A DNA stretch of 64,000 nucleotides. Source: Mesomycoplasma ovipneumoniae (GTDB taxonomy: Bacteria; Bacillota_I; Bacilli_A; Mycoplasmatales; Metamycoplasmataceae). The stretch spans positions 372,001 to 436,000 of the forward strand of contig NZ_CP142136.1 of assembly GCF_035918255.1 (NCBI RefSeq). Direction: 5' to 3'. Within the stretch, counting starts at the first letter, position 1. Each line of letters starts with the position of its first letter. The notes beneath the pieces were generated by a model that did no database searches, had not been told where the DNA came from, and was given only the letters and a program-made list of their open reading frames with translations. Shown one piece after another: positions 9,575 to 20,045 of the stretch. The position numbers were made by a program, and so were the translations under genes.

Positions 9575-11095
9575 ATGAATTTCGGTCTTTGACTTTTAGG
9601 TTTTTTAAAGGATTTTGTCGGCACACCAGCTCTGCTAGTTGGACTTTTTACGCTAATTGGTGCTGTTGCAATGCGCAAAAAAGTCTCACAAATTATTGTT
9701 AGTTCTTTTAAAGTAAGTGTTGGTTTTATTATTTTAGGTGGCGGTGCTGGTGTTTTAGTTAGCTCGCTAAATTCATTCCAACCACTTTTTCAAAGAGTTT
9801 ATAATCTAAGCGGAGTTATTCCAAATAATGATGCTTTTGCAGGCGCGCTAGCCCAGAGTTTGCCAAGTATTGCAACTTTAGGATCGCTAATTATGGTTAT
9901 TGCGATGATTTTAAATATTATTCTTGCAACTTTTTCAAGACTAAAATATGTCTATCTTTCCGGCCATGTTCTTTATTATTCTTCTTTAATGCTGGCCGCT
10001 GTTATGTACACTTCTGGCTTTGATTTTCAAAATAGTTCAGCAGATTTTGCAATGGCACTAATTGCCGGAGCAAGTATTTTAGCACTTTATATGGTAATTT
10101 CGCCTGCAGCTCAACAAAGATATATGCGCCAAATTACCGGAACAAACGAAATTGCCCTAGGCCACACCGGCGGATTTGGTTATGCCCTTTCTGGTCTAAT
10201 TGGCGAGTCAATTGCTAAAATTTCCAAAAAAACACTGCTCTCAACAGAAGAAATTAAATTTCCCCAATCACTTTATTTTTTTCGAAACACCTTAGTTTCA
10301 ATTTCGCTAACTGTTTTTCTTTTTTACATTTTTGCCTTTTTACCAGCTGGAATTCTTTATGAATTAGGCCGGTTTGACACAGTTGCTGATGCTAATGTAA
10401 TTGAAATTTTATCCTCAAAAAACTGAGTTGTAAGTATGATAATTTCGGCCTTTACTTTTACTGCCGGAGTTGAAATTATTCTTGCCGGAGTTAGACTATT
10501 TGTTGGCGAATTAGTACCAATGTTTAAAGGTTTTTCGGACAAATTGATTAAAAATGCAAAAGTCGCTGTTGACTGTCCGGTAGTTTTTCCCTATGCACCA
10601 AATGCAATTATTATTGGCTTTATTTCCTCTTTTTTAGCAGGAATAATTGGACTTTTTATTACACTTGGACTTGGCTATGCAGCACTAATTCCGGCAATAA
10701 TTCTTCCAGGACTAGTTCCACATTTCTTTTTAGGGGCAACTTCTGGAGTTTTTGGCAACGTAAAAGGTGGAATTTGGGGCGCTATTATCGGGCCTTTTGT
10801 TGGCGGGCTGATTATTACATTTATTCCGGTATTTTTTGCGCTTGGAAATTGAACACCGCTTGAGACAAACTCACTTGGTGATTTAATTACCGCTGGCGGA
10901 GCCACAAAACAATCGCTAATTAGTCTTAACTGAGGCGATACAGACTATTTTATTGGCTATATTCCCGGAATTCTTGGCTTTATTCCCAAAGTTGGAAAAT
11001 ATGTAATTTTAGCTTTTAGCATTTTAGTTTATTTGATTTTTATTATCGACGGAGTTATCAAAAAATACCATGGAAAACGAGCAAAAACTGCCTAA
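9575..11095 (+). CDS. ulaA: PTS ascorbate permease IIC
   Basis: 506 aa with about ten or more hydrophobic segments, typical of the UlaA/SgaT permease. Recognisable family blocks include the N-terminal FLKDFVGTPALLVGLF region, the TGTNEIALGHTGGFGYALSG region near residue 160-175, and the GxxPHFFLGATSGVFGN region near residue 380. It moves ascorbate across the membrane as it is phosphorylated at C6. AAAGGA precedes ATG 9575. TGA Trp codons occur at several points, including residue 6. The 3' end overlaps the transketolase start by 26 bases. Confidence 0.92.
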
Positions 11096-13013
11096 TTTAA
11101 AGCTTTTTTTAGCAACAATGCGCGCAATTGCCCTTGACGGAATTAATAATGCTGGCGGCGGTCATATTGGTATGGCCCTTGGGGCGAGCGAGATTTTTTA
11201 TAGCCTAATTGGTCAAAATTTAAATTTTAGTCCGCTAAATCCAAAGTGAATTAATCGCGATCGCTTTGTTTTATCAGCCGGCCATGGTTCAATGGGGCTC
11301 TATTCTCTGTATCATTTAATGGGTTTAATTTCGCTTGAAGATATTAAAAATCATAAACAACTTGACTCAAAAACACCCTCTCACCCCGAGATTGACAAAT
11401 TAGAATACATTGATGCCTCAACTGGACCGCTAGGCCAAGGAGTCGCAATGGCTGTCGGAATGGCCTTAGCCGAAAAAAGACTGGGACAAAAATTTAACCA
11501 ACCTGACTTAAAAATTATTGACCATTTTACTTATGTCTTATGTGGCGATGGTGATTTTCAAGAAGGTGTTGCCTTAGAAGCCCTAGCTTTTGCTGGCACA
11601 AATAAACTGTCAAAATTAATACTTATCCACGATTTTAATAACATTCAAATTGATACAAGTGCTAGTTTTGTCAATAATCTTGATTTTGCTAATTTTTTTA
11701 AATCAATCGGCTTTGATGCAATTATTTTAAAAGATAATCAAGTTGAAAATATCAATTTAGCCCTTGAAAAAGCAAGAAAATCTGACAGACCTGTTTATAT
11801 TCAAGTTCCAACTATTATTGCCTTTGGAACAGAATTTGCCAATTCAACCAAAGGACATCATGGCTCAGTCAGTGCTAAAAAAAGCTATGAATTTAAGGCT
11901 AATTTGGGACTACAAAAGCTTGAACCTTTTGATTACGAGCAAAAAGCCTATGAAATAGGCGCTGATTTATTAGAGCCAAAAAATCAAAAATACTTAGACT
12001 GAGAAAAAAATTTTACCATTTATAAGCAAAAGTACCCACTTCTTGGGCAAGGATTTGAAAACTTCCTTAAAAACAAAGAACTTTTTAGTCTAGAAGGGCT
12101 GACTTTTGCTAAAACCAACCAGGCAATTCGCGATTATGTTGAACAAATTATCCAAAAAATTGACAACACTGACTTACTTGTTTTAGGTGGATCTGCTGAT
12201 CTTGGGGTTGCAACTAAAACTAAATTTAGCGGCCAAAAACTAATTGACTACGGAATTCGTGAGTTTGCAATGGTGGCAATTAACAACGGAATTTCCCTTT
12301 ATGCTAATTTTTATACAATTTGTTCGACTTTTTTAGTTTTTAGTGACTATGCAAAAGCGGCATTGCGTCTTGCTGGTTTAATGAATCTTTGCCCAATTTA
12401 CATTTTTTCCCATGATTCATATCAAGTTGGCGGCGATGGACCAACCCACCAGCCGGTTGAGCAACTGGCAATGCTAAGATCAATTCCAAATTTTTTAGTA
12501 ATTCGGCCTTGTGATGAATTTGAAACAATTTTTGCCTTTAATTATGCGCTAAATTCAAAAAAACAACCAACTGCAATTATCTCAACACGACAACCCTTAG
12601 AATCTTGCAACAAAAATCTTGAAAAAATTGACTCAGCCTACTATATTCAAAAAACTGAATCAGCTAAAATAAATATACTCGCATCTGGCTCTGAGGTTCA
12701 GCTAGCCAAAAAACTAATTGATAAATTAGGGCAAAATCAAATTTTTGCTAATTTGATTTCAGTTCCAATTTTACAAAATTTAGTTGAAAATCCACTACTG
12801 ATTAAAAAATTAGAATTAGAAAAGTTGCCTATTTTTGCCCTTGAGGCTTCAAATGATCCTTTGTGATTTAAATTAGCTACTGTCCAAAAATTTTCCGGAC
12901 ATTTTGCTAGTGGCTTTGGCGAGTCAGCACCAGGAGACATTGTTTATGAATTAAAAGGTTTTAATGTTGATTATTTATTTGAAAAAGTTTTAAAATTTTT
13001 AGAAAATAAGTAA
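11070..13013 (+). CDS. tkt: transketolase
   Basis: 647 aa, full length. The N-terminal thiamine-diphosphate domain has GGGHIGMALGASEI, the HGS motif (AGHGSMGLYSL), GPLGQGVAMAVGMA and the diphosphate-binding GDGDFQEG...N. The middle domain has the catalytic Glu region GIREFAM and HDSYQVGGDGPTHQPVEQLA. It transfers two-carbon units between sugar phosphates and consumes the xylulose-5-P made by the ascorbate pathway. It is the last gene of the operon; a hairpin terminator follows at 13073. Could be named tktA; the call itself is firm. Confidence 0.95.
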
Positions 13014-13063
13014 ATTTAAAATCAACATAAAAAACTTGTTTCTTAAAACTCTGAAGTTAAATT

Positions 13064-13213
13064 AATATTAGAAATTCAGACAGGCCTTAGTTAGCCTGTC
13101 TGAATTTTATTCAACGAATTAAAACAAAAAAATACTAAAATTTAAACTAAAATAGTCTTGTTTTGTCTATATTTTATTAGGTTACAAATTGAAACTGTAG
13201 CACAAAAATGTCT
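13064..13213 (+). repeat. about 150-bp direct repeat, left copy flanking element B
   Basis: This stretch (terminator hairpin plus the 3' end of a membrane-protein gene on the minus strand, coding the C-terminal IYNLIKYKQNK-type tail) recurs at 14648-14800 with a few differences. It brackets element B exactly. The left copy is a gene fragment, not a gene. Confidence 0.8.
13073..13106 (+). terminator. terminator after transketolase
   Basis: A 13-bp perfect stem (AATTCAGACAGGC / GCCTGTCTGAATT) with an 8-base loop is followed by TTATT. The same hairpin recurs at 14657 and 18217 after each membrane-protein gene copy, so it is part of the duplicated segment. Confidence 0.8.
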
Positions 13214-13392
13214 CCTGGGTTTGCCGGCTTGATGGAGAAATTCACTTTTTAGTGAGTAAAAATATTCAAAAATACCCGTAAATCCGGGTTTTTTGACGTT
13301 AAAATCTTAATTTTTATTATTTTAAAATAAACTTTTGCAAAAAAAAAAAAAAAATGCTTGGTCTAAAAAAAATTTTCTGTTATAATAACTTT

Positions 13393-13668
13393 CACTAAGA
13401 ATAAATTAATAAATTTTGATATTGAATTAAGGGGGAATTAATTATGTTTTTTGCATGATAAAATCAGAAAATGCAAATTATCCATTATATTATTAAATAT
13501 GATGGAATGCCTTAAATTTACCCGTTTAGAAATCTATATAAATTTAGGGCTTTTGGTTATTGTTCTTTCAAAACTTCATATGTTTTTTTAGGCTCAATGC
13601 AAATTAAAACGAGTTTTCTTTTTGCGTTGAGTTTAAATAGCAGTTGTATTTTTTTTATGATTTTTCCC
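13393..13668 (+). ncRNA. putative structured RNA of element B
   Basis: Same organisation as copy A: 16-A tract (13339-13354), TATAAT at 13381-13386, GGGGGAA before a micro-ORF coding MFFAW, then the GCCTTAAATTT stem and the CTCAATGCAAA/TTTGCGTTGAG stem. The C-G pair replaces the T-A pair of copy A, which supports a conserved structure. The fourth hairpin is lost at the junction with the nadE fragment. Confidence 0.45.
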
Positions 13669-13979
13669 AGTTGGTTTTTAAGACTAAACAAGTCTTTTAA
13701 GTTTTGTAAAGTTGAACTTAAGTTAATTTCCTTAGTGTAAATTTCAAATTTTTTGACTAATTGGTCAATATTAGTTTTTCGCCGCTCATATCACGAATAG
13801 GCATAATAAGACCTAAATGCGAATTAGGGAAAGCTTTTTTCCTAAAAATGAAACAAGTGCAGAGTCAACTCCACCAGAAATACCAAAAATCACTCCTTTT
13901 TTATTTGTTTTTATTAGTGTTGCCGAATTCATTTTATAATATAATATATATAATTATTTATTTGTACATTATTTTTCAT
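13669..13979 (-). pseudogene. truncated, frameshifted copy of nadE 5' part
   Basis: The reverse complement matches the first about 100 codons of nadE at 37414, including the region around the SGGVDS ATP site. At least two single-base losses break the frame, and the copy stops where element B body begins. It is inside element B and has no coding capacity. Confidence 0.8.
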
Positions 13980-14071
13980 AATTAGAATAATTTCTTGTAT
14001 GATTATAGTGCAAAAATAATTTTTTAGTATAAATTTCATATATAATATACAATTTTTCCAGGAGGATATAG

Positions 14072-14539
14072 ATGGCTTATCAAAATAATACCGCTCAATT
14101 ATTAAAATCAACTAAATCATGAGCAAATATATTATTAATTATTCGTATAGTTAAATTTGCTTTAGGTGTTATAACACTTATTGCACTTTTTGCTGGAGGT
14201 GCTATTGGTGCAGGTCAGAGCACCACCGGTCCAGAAGATGCTAAAAAAGTTTTCTCAGCAATTTTAGAAGCAGCTACGTTTGTACTTGTAATGTTTGGTT
14301 TTTGGTGTATATTAGCATTTGTTTATTGAATTTTATTAATTATTTCCCCTTTTAAATTAAATGATCTACCAATGCGAATGAACCTAAAAAATCCTCACTT
14401 TATTTCAAAGTTTAAGCTAATTTTCGGACTTTCTATTGTTGCAATTTTTATTCCTTTAATTAGTATAATTTATCTTATTATGCTTAGATCATTTATTTCA
14501 AAGTCAGAAAAAGAAATTATTGAAGATTCTCTTGATTAA
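14072..14539 (+). CDS. four-segment membrane protein, 155 aa (paralogue of the gene at 36850)
   Basis: It has hydrophobic segments at about residues 18-45, 68-92 and 115-140, with shared blocks KSTKSWAN near the N-terminus and SFISKSEKEIIEDSLD at the C-terminus that are nearly identical to the gene at 36850-37320. A good AGGAGG ribosome site and TATAAT-like upstream sequence are duplicated with it. The central external loop (GAGQSTTGPEDAKK) is the most diverged part. Function unknown. It is intact although it sits inside a repeat element, which suggests it is still selected or was copied recently. Confidence 0.75.
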
Positions 14540-14647
14540 TTTTTGTAATACATAGGACAAAAAATTTTTTTAAAATTAAAATAAAAAGGGTGAATAAACT
14601 AAACCAGGACGCTTTTTAAGATTGCATCATCAAACTAGGAAACTCAG

Positions 14648-14800
14648 AATATTAGAAATTCAGACAGGCTAACTAAAGCCTGTCTGAATTTTATTCTAAT
14701 GAATTAAAACAAAAAAAATACTAAAATTTAAACTAAAATACTCTTGTTTTGCTTATATTTTATTAGGTTATAAATTGAAACTATAGGCACAAAAATGTCT
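14648..14800 (+). repeat. about 150-bp direct repeat, right copy flanking element B
   Basis: Matches 13064-13213, including the terminator hairpin (14657-14690) and the 3' end of the adjoining minus-strand gene. The pair forms an unusually long duplication around element B. Confidence 0.8.
14657..14690 (-). terminator. terminator of the membrane-protein gene at 14728
   Basis: AATTCAGACAGGC / GCCTGTCTGAATT stem just past the stop codon of the minus-strand gene. A run of A on the plus strand upstream is not pronounced, so it may act in both directions. Confidence 0.6.
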
Positions 14801-15927
14801 AAGATATACAAAATTATATAAAAACCATTTTTTGTTAGACTTGAAAAATTTGCAATATAACGCGGAACTATGTAAAAAAAATAAACCGAAAATGCAATAC
14901 TAAATAAACCAAACAAAACGCCAATACTCACTTTTTGGCCAATAAGTTGATCAGTAGGTACAACTAGTAAAACTATTGCTGCTATCATAAAAAGGATAAT
15001 AAAAATAAAATGAAATATATTTTTGATAATTGAGAATTTGTAAAATTCTAAACTATTTTTGGTTTTGGATTCTTCTGTGATTATTTCTTCTTTTGTTTTT
15101 AATTCTTTCTCTATAAGCGATATGTTCCAATCAAACCTTAAATTTTTGTAAAACAACCGACCGTAGCGTCCCAAAAAACTCGCAAAAAAAGCTAAAATAG
15201 TAGATGTTTGATTCGCCTCTTCAGTTTTATCAATTGATTTATATATTTTGAACAAATAAGAAGCTAATGAAAAAAATAAAATTCAGGCAAACCAAAATGT
15301 AAAAACAAATATTGGCCGTAGAACATCTGCAAAATCTCTAATAAAATTATTATCGATTGTCCTAATGCCACTAGAAGATAACCCATATGTAAAAATTAAA
15401 GCCAACAATACAACAAAAAATAGAGTCAATAAAATAAAACGATTAATAATTTTCCATTTAGTTATTAGTTGTCTGGTGGTTCAATGATTGGCAATTGTAT
15501 TTTTTGAACTAAACGAGTTATTAATTAATAAAATCGACACAGTTAAAGGGAAAAGTAAAAAAGCGTTTGAAAATTGTTTAAGATTTATACCAGATTGTTT
15601 AAGAATTTCATCATCCCTTAAATTTCAAGCTAAAGAAATCCGAAAAAATAATGAAATGAAAAATAAAAAAATAACTATTAAAAGTATTGTCATCAATACT
15701 TTTCCAATTAAAGAGTCTAGGTCAATATTACTTTCTCTATGTGAACTCAGTCTAGGACTAAGTCTATAACTAAACCTAGGAGTATGCTCATATGAACTAC
15801 TATGTAAAACAACTAGCGAAAGAAAAAACATTGTTTTAATTATTGACAAAACAAACAAAATTCAAAATTTTCTAGAATTTTTATCATTTAATTTTTTTTC
15901 TTTTATTAGATTAATTAAATTGGTCAT
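14728..15927 (-). CDS. polytopic membrane protein, 399 aa, unknown function
   Basis: Reading TGA as Trp joins the frame from ATG 15927 to TAA 14728. About eight hydrophobic segments are visible: residues about 20-40, 75-100, 125-140, 165-190, 205-230, 295-320, 330-350 and 360-380. A charged cytoplasmic loop lies near residues 235-290. The C-terminal signature YILDIFVPIVSIYNLIKYKQ is shared with the paralogue at 18286. I recognise no transporter motif. Both copies are followed by the same terminator and lie near broken serine-protease lipoproteins, so they probably come from one duplicated unit. Confidence 0.75.
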
Positions 15928-16428
15928 ATTTGAATTATTTTTTAATTTACCGCTAGGTAATTTGATATTTTTTAGTTAGTTAGTATAATTTTTCTAAATT
16001 CTAAGTTTATAAAACCAGAATATGTAAAAAAGTATTTTAAAATAAACTAGCACAAAAAAAATTAACACTAAATAAAACAGGACAAAAAAATTAACAGTTT
16101 AATATTATTTTAACATCATAGCATATTGCTGTGGTGTTTTTCAATTTAAAATCGATTGAATTCTATAGTTGTTGTATCAAAATATATAATTTGCAATTAT
16201 GTTTTTCAGATCTTCTAAAGTTATTTTACTGTAGTTTAACTCGTTTAAGCATTAACTTTTTATAATTGAAAATCAGTATTCAGCTTAAACTCAAACAAAA
16301 GAGTCAACACCTTAGTGTTAGTTTTTTTCTCCTGGTTTAATTTACCCTTTTTTAATATACACTTATGAATATTACTTAATTTACCCTATTTACCCTCAAT
16401 ATAATTTGTAATAATAAATGTATTTTGC
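15928..16428. other. intergenic scar region with IS3 remnants
   Basis: Apart from the IS3 deletion derivative at 16046-16345 I see only AT-rich sequence. The segment at about 16347-16400 (AATATACACTTATGAATATTA) recurs at about 19440, showing the shared origin of the two regions. Confidence 0.6.
16046..16345 (-). mobile_element. IS3-family element remnant with internal deletion
   Basis: The reverse complement matches the 3' end of the intact IS3 at 45362-46703 (from the right end GGACAAAAAAATTAACAG through the region coding the transposase C-terminus), then jumps to the IS left end with the ACACCTTAGTGTTA hairpin. About 1 kb is missing. An extra left-end fragment in the other orientation precedes it at 16046-16080. 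No functional transposase remains. Confidence 0.8.
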
Positions 16429-17217
16429 TCAAATTTTAACTTTTTGAAAGTTAATTCCTTCCCTAAGTTGTCTAATACCTTTTTGTATTGATGGGTTAAT
16501 ATAATTATCAACTATAATAATAGCCATATTTTTAAGATAATTTTCAAACATTGCCGCTGGGTCCTTCTTTATTATAAAATCACCAATAGAATCAATAACT
16601 GTATCAGTAATTAATTTACTAATAATATCTTTTTCGTTCATATACATCGAGGATAGTAATTTAGTTATTAGAAGAAAAGTTTTTATAGCTGCTGCGTCAT
16701 ACTTACCGGAAAATGTATTTCAAGCAATTTCAGCCATATCTATAATGGTAGGCAGTTTATTGAATAATTCGCCTAGCAAAGATAATCCAGCGTTAGAACC
16801 AATAGTAAGTGTATAAGCGGTATATCAAAACACCATTGGAAATCAATGATATCAGGCTTCTTCGAGAACTTCTTTATCATTAAAATGATCTTTAGTAAAA
16901 GAAATTAAATTTTCAGCAAATTTATTTAGATCATTTTCTGAAAGATCATCGAGTTCATTTGATTTTACGAGTTTATTTAGTTCAAATTTGATAGAATCAA
17001 TGTTTTTTTTATCATTTTCAAAAACATATTCAATAACATTATTTTTTAAAATCTCGGTGTTTGAAAATTCATTGCTTTGAATTTTGATTTCTGGAGCAAT
17101 TTGTTTTTGTTGTATTGGCGCGATTGAAGTAAATAACAATGGACTGGTCAACGTTGTTAACATTAATCCTGATGAAAAAATTTTAAATTTACTTGATTTT
17201 ATAAATGAGTATTTCAT
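16429..17217 (-). CDS. secreted or membrane-anchored hypothetical protein, 262 aa
   Basis: The N-terminus has a basic segment and a hydrophobic stretch (about residues 13-32, LMLTTLTSPLLFTSIA) that fits a signal peptide or anchor without a lipobox Cys. The rest is mainly helical, Asn/Lys/Glu-rich, with a hydrophobic patch around residues 120-140 (four TGA Trp in WYHWFPMVFWY). Function unknown. It is divergent from a broken serine-protease lipoprotein, sharing a short promoter region (17218-17276), the same arrangement as the metalloprotease and lipoprotein remnant at 6.3 kb. Confidence 0.65.
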
Positions 17218-17276
17218 AATTTCCCTCCAATATTTTGTATAATTTATTATACCATAAATATGTAGGATTATACAAT

Positions 17277-18039
17277 ATGAAATACTTTAAAAAAATCCTT
17301 ATTTTTACTAGATATTTTAGTATTATAAGTCCTTTGTTTTTGGCTGTTTCTTGCACGACATTATAATCAGCAAATCTGAATTATCAAAAATAGAAAGTAA
17401 TGTTTTTAATTTTATAATAAATGAAAATGAAAAAAATTTAACTAGATTTACTGCAACTTTAGTTAAAAAAACTAATAATAACTTGACTTTTGTCAGTACT
17501 TTTCATTCGTTAAATTCAATAAAAAATAGTATACAAGAACAATTTTTGATATTTTTTTACAGCAATTTAGTGTAAAAAATTTAGAAACTAAATTAAAATC
17601 AAAAATTAGAGTTGAATATGAAAATAAAGAAAAAGATATCGTAGTTTTTTCACTAGATGCAAAAGAACCCTTATTGTTAAAAATTTCGGATTCTATTGAT
17701 TTTCAGGTTCTCGAGGATTTTACAAACACAAAAAATAGCCTATTCAGCTTGGGTTTTCTCACGCTCTTAAATGAAGATTTTAAACCTAAAACATTAAAAA
17801 CATTATTTTATGCAAATGACAAAGTAGCTGAATTGGATAAAGAAAATGTTTTTGTCCAAGATATCAGCTACACGCAAGGCTCGTCAGGTTCTCCTCTATT
17901 TTACAAAAACAAAATTGTGGGCTTGTATAGAGGTAAAAAATTAAAAAACGGCAAATTAACCCCGTTTTTTAGACTTATTGATTTAGATACTTATCAAGAA
18001 ATTGAATCTCTAGTTTCAAAAATTAAAAGATTAGAATAA
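17277..18039 (+). pseudogene. trypsin-like serine protease lipoprotein, frameshifted
   Basis: ATG 17277 begins a lipoprotein signal ending FLAVSC, then a stop; the frame resumes one base off (HDIIISKSELSKIES from 17351), and shifts again at the T7 run near 17549 into the frame that runs to 18039. The last part carries the serine-protease nucleophile motif QGSSGSPLFYKNKIVGLYRG. At least two frameshifts separate signal, middle and catalytic parts, so no full protein can be made from this copy as it reads. A truncated second copy lies at 19547. Confidence 0.75.
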
Positions 18040-18216
18040 AAATGTTAATTATTTACTAAATCAGTATATTAATTTGTTAATTTCTTAGTTTTATTGAATA
18101 GATTTGATCCAAATAATTTTAGTTCATAAAAAAATATTTGATATTAGGCTATTTTTCCAAAAAAGTTAAATATACTATGTATAATTTGCTAATATTATAA
18201 ATATTTTTAATTTGGG

Positions 18217-18248
18217 ATTCAGACAGGATTTAGCTAGCCTGTCTGAAT
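18217..18248 (-). terminator. terminator of the membrane-protein gene at 18286
   Basis: ATTCAGACAGG / CCTGTCTGAAT stem, a third copy of the hairpin at 13073 and 14657, next to the stop of the paralogous gene. Confidence 0.6.
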
Positions 18249-18285
18249 TTTGTTATAATTAATTAAAACAAAAAAATATTAAAAT

Positions 18286-19404
18286 TTAAACTAAAATAGT
18301 CTTGTTTTGCTTATATTTTATTAGGTTATAAATTGAAACTGTAGGCACAAAAACGTCTAAAATATATAAAATTAGTGAAGCTCGTTTGGAATGCATGTTA
18401 ACAGAATCTGCTAAATAACGAGGCCCAATGTATATAAGGTAGGTCATAGTCGAAATATTAAATAAATTATAGAAAATTAAACTAACACCAGTGTTACGAA
18501 GAATTTCATTTTTAGTTATAACTAGCCACATTGTCGTTGTAAAAACTATAAGAAAAATTAAATAGAATATATTTTTTAGCATTGTAAATTGTCAAAATTG
18601 TCGACTAATTTTGTTATTAATTACTTGCATTTCTACTTCGTTTTGGCTTGTTAGTTTATTTTCTGCAATTTTTAATTTTTTAGAAAGTCTCAAAACATTT
18701 TTTCATGAATTGAAGTAAAAAAATGGCATGAAAAAAATGTAACTAGCTGATTCCCAATAAGTTTTTTCTCTTTTGTTGATTAATCTGTATATTTTAAGAG
18801 AATAGGAAGCCAAAAAATAAAATGGAATTAAAAAATAGAAAATCCCAACAAAGATTGTTATAATTACAACATCATTAAATTCTTCAAACATTGTATTATT
18901 TGTGCCAGAGCGAAGAATTAACGAAACAACAGCAAGTACAATTGAGGAAAACCAAAGAAGAACAACCAAATCCTTAATAAAGTTAATAATTTTTCATTTA
19001 AGTATTAATTGCCTTGTAGTTCAATCATTGCCAATTGAAATTTTGTCTCTAAGTGACTTAGTAATTAATAAAATTGAAGTAATTAAAGGAATAAGCGCAA
19101 AACCAATCGAATATTGCTTGACATCTAGCCCAGTTTGTTTAAATACTTCATCATTCCTTAAATTTCAGGCAAAAAAGATACGCAAACCCAATGAGGCAAG
19201 AAACAATAATCCAAATATACCACTTATTGTAGTTTTTAATTTTCCAATTGGTGTTGTCGAATCTGATCCAATTGTTTGCTCGCCATCAACACCGCTAATA
19301 CTATTTAAAATAACAGCTACAACCAAAATTATTGTTTTAAAAATTGACAATAAAAAAACTAATATAAATTTTATGGAATTATCATAATTAAATTTTCTGT
19401 TCAT
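18286..19404 (-). CDS. polytopic membrane protein, 372 aa, paralogue of the gene at 14728
   Basis: ATG 19404 to TAA 18286 with TGA as Trp. A TTG at 19417-19419 would add five residues and aligns better with the paralogue N-terminus, so the start is uncertain. About eight hydrophobic segments, and shared blocks with the 14728 gene: AWNLR(D/N)DE, NDWTTRQLI.KWKII, and YILDVFVPTVSIYNLIKYKQ at the C-terminus. It has diverged strongly in between, so the duplication is old. Function unknown. Confidence 0.75.
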
Positions 19405-19546
19405 TTTTAAATTAATCAAATAATGAATATTTAGCGTTTTTTAATATACGCTTATGAATATTAATTAAATAACCCTATTTACCTCCATTATATAAAATTG
19501 TATAATTTATTATACCATAAATATAAAAGAATTATACAAGCATCAA

Positions 19547-19872
19547 ATGCTTAAAAAAATCCTTATTTTACTGATATTTTAGTATAATAAGCCCTAGGTT
19601 TTCTCGTGGTCTTAAACGAAGATTTTAAACCTAAAACATTAAAAACATTATTTTATGTAAATGACAAAGTTGCTGAATTGAATAAAGAAAATGTTTTTGT
19701 TCAAGATATCAGCTACACACAAGGTTCGTCAGGTTCTCCTCTATTTTACAAAAACAAAATTGTTGGCTTGTATAGGGGTAAAAAATTAAAAAACGGCAAA
19801 TTAACCCCGTTTTTTAGACTTATTGATTTAGATACTTATCAAGAAATTAAATCTGTAGTTTCAAAATTATAA
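19547..19872 (+). pseudogene. deleted copy of the serine protease lipoprotein
   Basis: The leader (ATGCTTAAAAAAATCC) and the catalytic end are fused by a large deletion and are out of frame. From about 19606 to 19872 the sequence is nearly identical to 17762-18030, including the GSSGSP motif and the end of the protein. The first half of the gene is missing, so this is a relic. Confidence 0.8.
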
Positions 19873-19985
19873 ACACTCCCAGTTTTAGTTCATAATAAAA
19901 AAATATTTGATATTAGGCTATTTTTCCAAAAAAGTTCAATATACTGTGTATAATTTACTAATATGATAAAAATTGTTAATTTTGG

Positions 19986-20011
19986 AACTATATATATATA
20001 TATATATAGTT
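19986..20011 (+). promoter_or_regulatory. (TA)10 tract in a 26-base palindrome before the methyltransferase
   Basis: Ten TA units (19989-20008) flanked by AAC and GTT form a perfect palindrome 34 bases before the start codon. It lies where a promoter core would be. Dinucleotide tracts can change length by slippage, so this may tune or switch the locus. Confidence 0.5.
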
Positions 20012-20045
20012 AGTATTAATAAAACCCAAACAAAAAGGATTTCTA

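Larger units (their letters stand above)
13214..14647 (+). mobile_element. repeat element copy B, carrying captured host sequence
   Basis: The left end (CCTGGGTTTGCCGGCTTGAT) and body match copy A up to about 13668. The right end at about 14600-14647 (ATCATCAAACTAGGAAACTC) matches the family right end. Between them lie about 0.9 kb that are an inverted, diverged duplicate of 36.8-37.7 kb: the 5' third of nadE and a complete divergent membrane-protein gene. About 150-bp direct repeats flank the whole. So the element seems to carry cargo taken from elsewhere on the chromosome. Confidence 0.7.
19405..20045. other. gap with truncated protease gene and R-M promoter
   Basis: Holds the second serine-protease fragment (19547-19872) and the TA-repeat promoter region of the methyltransferase. 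No other coding signal is seen. Confidence 0.6.

Noticed and set aside
13064-13213. Independent short gene after transketolase
   Set aside because: It is only the 3' end of the membrane gene at 14728, duplicated as element B flank.
18902-19387. Plus-strand 161-codon frame
   Set aside because: Antisense to the paralogous membrane gene that has matching homology at 14728.
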